Of a stretch of DNA of 6,658 bases, positions 1-5,512 are shown piece after piece (positions within the stretch are counted from its first letter, which is position 1; each line of letters opens with the position of its first letter). A program made the translations under genes and the position numbers. Location: positions 1 to 6,658 of the forward strand of contig JAFWFF010000095.1 in assembly GCA_017515765.1 (NCBI GenBank). The letters run 5' to 3'. The DNA is from Bacillota bacterium. GTDB taxonomy: Bacteria; Bacillota; Clostridia; Peptostreptococcales; Anaerovoracaceae. Below the pieces are notes generated by a model. That model was not told where the DNA came from and did no database searches. It saw only the letters and a program-made list of their open reading frames with translations.

Positions 1-729
1 CGTTTGATATGCGTAAGGCCCGCGGCTTTGAGCTCGGTCTCCATGTCTTCGGATACGGCTCCCGTTCCTCCCAGGATGAATACGAAACCGTCATCCTTGA
101 GGCGCGCGGCGATATCCTGCGCGGTATCCTTCATGACAGCGGGATCTTTGTTCACGAGAAGCATCGGGGCGTCCGCTGCTTTGGCAAGGTACGATCCGCC
201 GAGGGCATCAGCGAAATCCAGGCCGCTCGCTATGATCACATGGTCATATTTGTCCTTGCCTTCTGCAAAGAGTTTTCTGTCGGCTATGAGGCCCGCGGTC
301 TCGTACCTGTTATCTCCGTAGATGCGTACCGACCCTCTGTAGGACGTCCAGGTGATATTGAACTGCGGCGAATACAGGACGGCTGCTCCGCCGTTATAGT
401 ATATATAAAAGCGGAGCTCCATCGTCGCGGACGGCGCCTGGTCCTCATATCCCGCAGATCCAGTAGGCGCCGTCGATGTCGCCTCTGATGCAGTCCTTGT
501 ATTTGACCCAGCTGTCGTCCTTCCAGATCATCAGATCGACGTCGTCAACCGGCTCGTTCAGATAGATGTTCGCCTCGGTATCCTGGCCCGGATACAGCCA
601 CTGATCTCCTGAACAGTCATATATTACGGGGCTATCCGCATAGGTGACCGCCGGCACGGAAAGCATCATGGTTACTGCCATGACCACGACCAAAGCGGCG
701 CCTAAGAGCTTACGGCTTTTCCTTTTCAT
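1..729 (-). pseudogene. CWB2-repeat surface protein, frameshifted, 3' end outside window
   Basis: Start ATG is at 729, with GGGGAG at 736-741, 6 nt upstream. Residues 1-31 are a signal peptide: basic start (MKRKSRK), hydrophobic core, and cleavage likely after VTYA. The family's N-terminal module follows, with the QWLYPG motif at residues 43-48. Reading runs into TGA at 445-447, giving 94 aa. Dropping one G from the GGG run at 451-453 restores the frame: the protein then continues through ELRFYIYYNGG and FNITW, as in the paralogues, into CWB2 repeat 1 (RIYGDNRYETA, SGLDFADALGGSYL, PMLLVN, FILGGTGAVSEDME) to the window edge, just short of repeat 2. As written, only a secreted 94-aa stub without wall anchor would be made. 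It lies 48 nt downstream of the 447-aa paralogue and is the last gene seen in the array. Everything past the shift remains conserved, so the lesion is recent or a base-calling error. Family assignment is secure; whether the gene is dead is not. Confidence 0.85.
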
Positions 730-777
730 ACGCTACTCCCCAAATCGATCCAAAACACGTCCGGCATCCGATCGGGA

Positions 778-2121
778 TCAACCTACGCCTTTGATGTCGA
801 GGATCTTCTCCACGAGCGCGTTGGAGATGAGAGACGGGCCTCCGAGCACTTTGGCGCGGCGCGAACGGATACCGTTTTTGACCACGTCGCATGCGTCCTG
901 CTCATTGCCGTCCCTCACCAGGAGCAAAGGCGCCCCTATCGCGTAGCTTAAGGGTCCTCCCGAAAGCCCGTCGGGGAAATTCTGCCCGTAGGCCAGCGTC
1001 ACGTAGTAGCGCTGCTTGTCCGTAAAGAACTCGGCAGCGACCATGGCGGAAGTCACGTATCTGTTCGGTCCCCAGACCCTGTAGACCTCCGGAAGGCCGA
1101 AGTCCTTCAGCAGCTGCTCAATATTTGCGGAAACAGCTCCCTCGCCGCCGATTATGAACGCGCGCGCGGGAACGGAATGGTTGAAGAAGCTCAGCTGGTC
1201 TTCGGTCAGTGTCTTGCCGACAAGAAGTATCGGCTTGCCTGTGGCGGACGCGGAAAGCGCGTCGGCGAAGTTGGTGCCGCAGCAGACGAGGACGTCCTCT
1301 GCGACCGGGCTGCAGTATTCCAGTATCTGGAGATTGGTGTCGTATCTGTTCTTGCCTGCGAACCTTTTGATCCTGTCGCCCGGGATACCCAGAGCGTTGA
1401 GTTCCTCCTCCATCAAGGGCGATACGGCGCCCGTGCCGCCCAGGATGAAGACTTTTCCGCTTGCCGAGAGGTAATCTTTCACGTTCTCCGCGATCATTTT
1501 GATCGTCTTGGGATCCCTGTTCACGAGGAGTATCGGGGCGGCTGTTTTCGCAGCCAGATACGTCCCGCCAAGCGCGTCGGCAAAGTCGAGGCCGCTCGCA
1601 ATTATCACATTGTTGTAGTGAAGACCGCTCGTCAGACCCCTGTACGCCTCGGCCACCGCGAGCGCGGTCTCGTATCTGTTTGCTCCCGCGAGCCTCTCAT
1701 ATCCCTGGTCCGTATCCCAGGCGATGTTGAAGTCGAGGGAATTCATGGTCTTGGTACCGTCGTCATATGTAATGGAGTAACGGAGCGTGACGAAATCGCC
1801 GCCGGCTCTCGGGCCTTCGAAATAGTCGTATGTGACGTCGTAGTACCACATTGTCTTGCCCGGATCCTGGTATGAGCATGTGGCGCATGTATACCACGAT
1901 TTGTATTCCCAGTCATAGGCCTCAAGATGCACCATGTCGGCTCCGGAGCTCAGCCCGATGCCTATCGTGCACCCCTCTCCCGGCCAGAGCCAGACGTTGG
2001 AAGGCTCTGTGAGGATCTCCGGCGCAGCTGCGTATGACACCGATCCTGCCCCCATGACCATCGTCAGGACCATGACCAGGATCAGTATCAGGCTTACCGG
2101 CCTGTTCTTTCCCTTTTTCAT
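778..2121 (-). CDS. CWB2-repeat cell-wall-anchored surface protein, 447 aa
   Basis: Intact member of the array. Residues 1-31 are a signal peptide (KKGKNR, hydrophobic core, cleavage near VSYA). Residues 34-136 form the N-terminal module, probably beta-rich, with VWLWPGE at 43-49, Cys at 79 and 82, MWYYD at 91-95 and a closing FNIAWD. Three CWB2 repeats follow: R1 about 143-243 (GANRYETA, SGLDFADALGG, APILLVN, FILGGTGAVS); R2 about 252-338 (RFAGKNRYDTNLQILEYC, VCCGTNFADALSASA, KPILLVGK, IIGGEGAVS); R3 about 347-441 (GPNRYVTSA, LAYGQNFPDGLSGGPL, APLLLV, VLGGPSLIS). In characterised clostridial Cwps, three such repeats bind an anionic wall polymer non-covalently; that role is inferred here. No enzyme domain is visible. 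ATG at 2121 is preferred to an in-frame TTG at 2145: AAAGGA lies 9 nt before the ATG, and the signal peptide then matches the paralogues. The gene lies 55 nt after the 448-aa gene in the same direction. Stop is TGA. Confidence 0.93.
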   Translation of the reverse strand: MKKGKNRPVSLILILVMVLTMVMGAGSVSYAAAPEILTEPSNVWLWPGEGCTIGIGLSSGADMVHLEAYDWEYKSWYTCATCSYQDPGKTMWYYDVTYDYFEGPRAGGDFVTLRYSITYDDGTKTMNSLDFNIAWDTDQGYERLAGANRYETALAVAEAYRGLTSGLHYNNVIIASGLDFADALGGTYLAAKTAAPILLVNRDPKTIKMIAENVKDYLSASGKVFILGGTGAVSPLMEEELNALGIPGDRIKRFAGKNRYDTNLQILEYCSPVAEDVLVCCGTNFADALSASATGKPILLVGKTLTEDQLSFFNHSVPARAFIIGGEGAVSANIEQLLKDFGLPEVYRVWGPNRYVTSAMVAAEFFTDKQRYYVTLAYGQNFPDGLSGGPLSYAIGAPLLLVRDGNEQDACDVVKNGIRSRRAKVLGGPSLISNALVEKILDIKGVG

Positions 2122-2130
2122 TTCAAACCG

Positions 2131-2136
2131 TCCTTT
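2131..2136 (-). promoter_or_regulatory. Shine-Dalgarno AAAGGA deciding the start of the 447-aa gene
   Basis: AAAGGA reads on the minus strand 9 nt before ATG 2121. It lies inside the reading frame that would begin at TTG 2145, so the TTG start is unlikely. The AAAGGA(A)CGGTT context recurs before the next paralogue at 3534-3539. Confidence 0.75.
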
Positions 2137-2141
2137 CAGGT

Positions 2142-2176
2142 TCAAGCTTTAACACCGGATTTGCGGGAAGCTTTGA
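2142..2176 (-). repeat. Imperfect inverted repeat in intergenic gap
   Basis: On the minus strand, TCAAAGCTT (2176-2168) can pair with AAGCTTGA (2149-2142), with one bulged A and an 18-nt loop. It starts directly after the TGA of the 448-aa gene and ends 5 nt before the Shine-Dalgarno site of the next gene. No U-run follows, so it does not look like an intrinsic terminator. It could be an mRNA processing or stabilising hairpin, or chance (AAGCTT is itself a palindrome). Confidence 0.25.
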
Positions 2177-3523
2177 TCAGCCTTTCGGCTTGTGATCCAG
2201 CACCTTCCAGACCAGATCGTCGGGTATCAGAGCCGGACCTCCGAGCACTATGGCGTAATGCGAGCGGATACTGTACTTTACAGCGTCGCATGCGTCCTTT
2301 TCATTTCCGGGCCTTACCAGGAGCAGCGGAGCGCCGACCGCATAGCTAAGCGGCCCGCCCGCGAGCCCGTCGGGGAAGTTCTGCCCGTAGGCCAGAGTGA
2401 CTGCAAAGCGCTGCTTGTCCGAGAAGTATTTTGCGGCTATCTTGGCGGACGTCTCATAGCGGTTGCTGCCCCAGACGCGCGATCCCATGCATCCAAGTTC
2501 ATTGTGGATCTGATCGAAGACCGCCTTTGATACAGCGCCTTCACCGCCGATCACGTCCACGTAACGCGGATCACAGATCTTAAGGAAGTCTTTCTGTTCC
2601 TGGGTAAGCGACTTTCCGACGAGAAGGATCGGGAGTCCTGCCGCCGACGCCGAAAGAGCGTCGGCGAAATTGGTGCCGCTGCAGACGAGGACGTCCTCAT
2701 CCACGGGCCCGCAAGCTCCGAGTATCAGAAGGTTGGTCTCATACCTATTCGCTCCGGAGAATCTGGTAATCTGCCAAGCCTCGATGCCTCCCGCGAGAAG
2801 AGCCTTCTCCATCTCATCCGAGACTGCGCCGGGGCCTCCGAGTATATAGATCCTGCCGCCGTCTGTCAGGTTCTTCTGGACGTTTCCTGCAACATCCTGG
2901 ATCACCTGCGGGCTTTTGTTCACGAGGAGTATCGGAGCGTTCCTGCGCACCGACAGATATGTCCCGCCCAGCGCGTCCGCGAAATCCATTCCGCTGGCGA
3001 TGATCACATTTGAATACTTCCCACTCTCCGTAGCGTCCAGATAGCTTTCTGCCACCCGCATGGCAGTCTCGTATCTGTTTGCCCCGTAGATCCTGCCGAA
3101 GTCCGCATTTTTCGTCCAGGTGATGAAGAAGTCTTCAGAGTACTTTGTTTTGCCGCCGTCATAATGAATGGCATAGCGGTACATTTCCGAATACTCCACG
3201 AAGTCCGGAGAGAAGGTCTGCAGCGGTATGTCGCAGTACCACATCATCTTGCCTGAATCCTGATACTTGACAGGCATATCATATGCTACGCACCACTTAT
3301 TCAGATCATCGACATCATAATACTGGAGCTCGACAGAGTCCGCAGACTCCGTCAGACCGATCCCGATGGTCCGAGTCTCATCGGTCCAGAGCCATATGTC
3401 AGTCGGCTGAATAAGGATATCCGGCTCAGCCGCGTATGTGACGGCGCCGGATGCCATGACCGCGGTGAATACCATGATCATGATCAAAACAACGCTTAGC
3501 GATCTTTTCCTTCCCGTTCTCAT
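2177..3523 (-). CDS. CWB2-repeat cell-wall-anchored surface protein, 448 aa
   Basis: Intact paralogue. Residues 1-31 are a signal peptide (RTGRKR, hydrophobic core, cleavage near VTYA). Residues 34-138 are the N-terminal module (IWLWTDE at 43-49, MMWYCD at 93-98, DFFITW), the most divergent of the visible copies. CWB2 repeats: R1 about 144-244 (GANRYETA, SGMDFADALGGTYL, APILLVN, YILGGPGAVS); R2 about 252-340 (RFSGANRYETN, VCSGTNFADALSASA, LPILLVGK, VIGGEGAVS); R3 about 348-443 (GSNRYETSA, LAYGQNFPDGLAGGPLSY, APLLLV, VLGGPALIP). Repeat 2 has Cys-Ser where other copies have Cys-Cys. Predicted role is non-covalent attachment to wall polymer and display of the N-terminal module; its binding partner is unknown. 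ATG 3523 is chosen over in-frame TTG 3529 because AAAGGA lies 10 nt before the ATG but only 4 nt before the TTG; the two differ by two residues. Flanking gaps are 55 nt on both sides, to same-strand paralogues. Stop is TGA. Confidence 0.93.
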   Translation of the reverse strand: MRTGRKRSLSVVLIMIMVFTAVMASGAVTYAAEPDILIQPTDIWLWTDETRTIGIGLTESADSVELQYYDVDDLNKWCVAYDMPVKYQDSGKMMWYCDIPLQTFSPDFVEYSEMYRYAIHYDGGKTKYSEDFFITWTKNADFGRIYGANRYETAMRVAESYLDATESGKYSNVIIASGMDFADALGGTYLSVRRNAPILLVNKSPQVIQDVAGNVQKNLTDGGRIYILGGPGAVSDEMEKALLAGGIEAWQITRFSGANRYETNLLILGACGPVDEDVLVCSGTNFADALSASAAGLPILLVGKSLTQEQKDFLKICDPRYVDVIGGEGAVSKAVFDQIHNELGCMGSRVWGSNRYETSAKIAAKYFSDKQRFAVTLAYGQNFPDGLAGGPLSYAVGAPLLLVRPGNEKDACDAVKYSIRSHYAIVLGGPALIPDDLVWKVLDHKPKG

Positions 3524-3533
3524 GTCCAACCGT

Positions 3534-3539
3534 TCCTTT
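3534..3539 (-). promoter_or_regulatory. Shine-Dalgarno AAAGGA deciding the start of the 448-aa gene
   Basis: The minus strand reads AAAGGA followed by 10 nt and ATG 3523. The same element and following CGGTT occur before the 447-aa gene, so the leader was probably duplicated with the gene. Confidence 0.7.
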
Positions 3540-3578
3540 CCTTATCAAAGAGAGTGCAAGCGGTCACCGCGCGCCGGG

Positions 3579-5231
3579 TCATCCCTCCGCGCGCGAATAG
3601 ATTATCTTCTCCACGAGTTCATCGGATATCAAAGACGGTCCTCCCAGGACCTTGGCGCGTCTGGTGCGCCCGTTGTATTTAATGTACGCGGCAGCGTAAT
3701 CCCCGGATCCCTCTTTTACGAGAAGAAGCGGGGCCTCGGGATAGAGATCCAGGCAGAGAGGTCCCCCCGCGAGGCCATCCGGGAAGTTCAACCCGTAGGC
3801 CAGGGTGACGTAGTGGCGCTGTCTCTCCGAGAAAAACTCTGACGCGACCAGAGCCGAAGTGTCGTATCTGTTGTCCCCGGCAACTCTCAGCGCGTTGAAG
3901 CCAAGCTCTTCGATCGAGCCCTCGATTCCTTCGCTCACCGCGCCTGTGCCGCCGATGATGTATTTTTTCCCGAGCCTGGCACTTCTTATGAACTCAGCTT
4001 GTTCTTCCCTCAGCGCGTTTCCGACCAGGAGGATCGGCTTCCCGACCGCCGAAGCCGAAAGAGCGTCCGCGAAATTGGTACCGCAGCAGATGAGCAGGTC
4101 CTGCCCTGCGGGCTCGCAGTATTCAAGTATCTGAAGATTGGTGTCGTATCTGTTCGCTCCGGCGAATCTTACTATGCGGTCCTCCGCTATCCCGGCCTCC
4201 GCGAGGGCAGCCTCCATGGCTTCGGGTACAGCCCCGGTCCCGCCGAGGATATATACGCTTCCGGTATCGGAAAGATATTCGCCTATGTTTTCCGCGACCT
4301 TCCCGATGACCTCGGGATTGGTGTTGACCAGGAGGATCGGGGCGTTTTTGATCGCGGCGAGATAGGTGCCGCCCAGGGCGTCGGCGAATTCCGTACCGCA
4401 GGCTATGACCACGTTGTCGTATTTTTCGGCTTTCCTGAGAGCCAGCTTTTCCTTGGCGACAAGGAGGGCGGTCTCATATCTGTTCGCGCCGTAGATCCTT
4501 TCATATCCGTAGTCGCGCGTCCAATACATCGTGAAGACGTCCGAGATCACGGGCGGCTCGCTGCCGTTGCCGTAGGAGATCGCGAACCTGAACGTGATCG
4601 TTCCCTCCCCTTCGTCGGGATAGGGCGGAAGGTCGAAATACCAGCTCTTATCAGCCTCGCTGAGGAGGCAGTCCGCGTACTTCTGCCATTCGTGGGTCTC
4701 CTCGTCAAAGTATTCCAGGACAGCACCTGTGGATCCCGCGGTGGTCACCACCCCGACGGTGAACGGTTCCCCCGGCCAGAGCCAGTGGTCGCACGAACAG
4801 TACAGGATCTCCGGGATCAAAGCCTCCGGCTCCGCCCATTCGATCGTGAACGGTTCGCTGTGGATCACGGAATAATCCCCGCCGTAATAAACTGCGAACC
4901 TGAAGCGCAGGATCCCTTCGCCGTTATCCGGATACGCAGGGATTATATACGTCCATATGTTCTTTCCCGGATCCATGTCAAGGCAGTTCCCGAAGGTCTC
5001 CCACAAGGCCTCTTCCTCGTTCCAGACCTCCAGGACCACGCTGTCCGCGCCCTGGTCCAGAGTAAGGTCAGCTGTGATCTCTTCTCCCGGCGCCAGCTTG
5101 TGATCCGGTTCCGAAAAGATGATCACAGGCGGCTCCGACGCGTACGAAACAGTGCCTGCCCCGATGGCCGCCGTAAATATCATCATGAGTATGACTGCCG
5201 TGCTTATGGTCCGTCTGCAGATGCTCTTCAT
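3579..5231 (-). CDS. CWB2-repeat surface protein with duplicated N-terminal module, 550 aa
   Basis: Largest intact member. Residues 1-31 are a signal peptide (MKSICRR, hydrophobic core, cleavage near VSYA). Two homologous N-terminal modules follow: A about 36-133 (KLAPGEE, Cys83, IIPAYPDNGEG, FRFAVYYGG, FTIEW) and B about 139-237 (HWLWPGEP, Cys188, LPPYPDEGEG, FRFAISYGNG, FTMYW). Then CWB2 R1 about 244-344 (GANRYETA, CGTEFADALGGTYL, APILLVN, YILGGTGAVP), R2 about 354-440 (RFAGANRYDTNLQILEYC, ICCGTNFADALSASA, KPILLVG, IIGGTGAVS) and R3 about 448-544 (GDNRYDTSA, LAYGLNFPDGLAGGPL, APLLLV, VLGGPSLIS). It is about 100 residues longer than its neighbours because of the extra module, which would push the distal module further from the wall (inference). 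ATG at 5231 overlaps the upstream 87-codon gene's stop in an ATGA, with AAGGAG 8 nt upstream inside that gene, so translation may be coupled. Stop is TGA. Confidence 0.94.
   Translation of the reverse strand: MKSICRRTISTAVILMMIFTAAIGAGTVSYASEPPVIIFSEPDHKLAPGEEITADLTLDQGADSVVLEVWNEEEALWETFGNCLDMDPGKNIWTYIIPAYPDNGEGILRFRFAVYYGGDYSVIHSEPFTIEWAEPEALIPEILYCSCDHWLWPGEPFTVGVVTTAGSTGAVLEYFDEETHEWQKYADCLLSEADKSWYFDLPPYPDEGEGTITFRFAISYGNGSEPPVISDVFTMYWTRDYGYERIYGANRYETALLVAKEKLALRKAEKYDNVVIACGTEFADALGGTYLAAIKNAPILLVNTNPEVIGKVAENIGEYLSDTGSVYILGGTGAVPEAMEAALAEAGIAEDRIVRFAGANRYDTNLQILEYCEPAGQDLLICCGTNFADALSASAVGKPILLVGNALREEQAEFIRSARLGKKYIIGGTGAVSEGIEGSIEELGFNALRVAGDNRYDTSALVASEFFSERQRHYVTLAYGLNFPDGLAGGPLCLDLYPEAPLLLVKEGSGDYAAAYIKYNGRTRRAKVLGGPSLISDELVEKIIYSRAEG
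4521..4817 (-). repeat. N-terminal module copy B of the 550-aa protein
   Basis: Second of two tandem homologous modules, residues 139-237. It shares with copy A the PGE turn, the W..(Y/F)..C stretch, a Tyr-Pro-Asp-x-Gly-Glu-Gly turn, FRFA(I/V)xYG and a closing F-T-x-x-W. Its HWLWPGE start is closer to the single modules of the other paralogues than copy A is. Confidence 0.8.
4833..5126 (-). repeat. N-terminal module copy A of the 550-aa protein
   Basis: First of the tandem modules, residues 36-133, directly after the signal peptide. It keeps the PGE turn, Cys83, YPDNGEG and FRFAVYYGG but lacks the WLWPG tryptophans (KLAPGEE instead). No other visible gene in the array has two modules. Confidence 0.8.
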
Positions 5232-5491
5232 TCGCCGGTCTCCTTGTTCATTATGCGTTCAACGGTCTCGTCAGAGATCAGCGCCGGTCCTCCCAAGGCA
5301 TCGGCAAAATCCGTGCCGGAGGCTATCACCGCATGGTCGTATGGGCCGTCATACAGCCATTGGCTTCCCGTCATGTCAAGGATCTCCATCTCTCCGGCCG
5401 CGTATGCCGGCGCGGCGAAGGGACAGGCAAGGCCGGCTGCCAGGACAAGGGCAAAAGCTGCGCACAGCCATTTTTCCCACGCTTTTCTCAT
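5228..5491 (-). CDS. 87-aa secreted remnant of a CWB2 protein (in-frame internal deletions)
   Basis: Residues 1-31 look like a signal peptide (MRKAWEKW, Ala/Leu core, cleavage near PAYA), unlike the shared signal sequence of the neighbours. Residues 32-49 match the opening of the N-terminal module (GSQWLYDG). Residues 50-68 jump to the core of CWB2 repeat 1 (YDHAVIASGTDFADALGG), and residues 69-83 jump to the very end of repeat 3 (PALISDETVERI). Two internal segments, most of the module and nearly all of the repeats, are therefore missing, yet the frame is kept. The second junction lies at Leu-Gly-Gly (5288-5296), a tripeptide found at both ends of the lost segment in the paralogues. A GGAGG site lies 7 nt before the ATG. 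It cannot form a complete CWB2 fold, so wall binding is doubtful. Its ATGA overlap with the 550-aa gene may make it a translational leader. An assembly collapse between paralogues could also give this structure. Confidence 0.75.
   Translation of the reverse strand: MRKAWEKWLCAAFALVLAAGLACPFAAPAYAAGEMEILDMTGSQWLYDGPYDHAVIASGTDFADALGGPALISDETVERIMNKETGE
5240..5245 (-). promoter_or_regulatory. Shine-Dalgarno AAGGAG inside the 87-codon gene
   Basis: AAGGAG encodes part of the Asn-Lys-Glu-Thr end of the small ORF and lies 8 nt before ATG 5231 of the 550-aa gene. Its position fits translational coupling through the ATGA overlap at 5228-5231. Confidence 0.7.
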
Positions 5492-5512
5492 CTCTTCTCC
5501 TCCCTGGAATTA

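Noticed and set aside
730..777. Possible terminator between the 447-aa gene and the leftmost copy (ATCC-CGATC-GGAT then GTGTTTTGG)
   Set aside because: The stem is only 4 bp and the T-run is short and interrupted; the gap of 48 nt with a good Shine-Dalgarno site fits read-through better.
1177..1875. 232-codon plus-strand ORF
   Set aside because: It is the antisense shadow of the 447-aa gene; similar shadows occur opposite the same repeats in the other paralogues.
3540..3565. Possible promoter TTGCAC...GATAAG in the gap before the 448-aa gene
   Set aside because: The spacing between the two elements is about 7 nt, far from the usual 16-18 nt, so it does not work as a sigma-A promoter.
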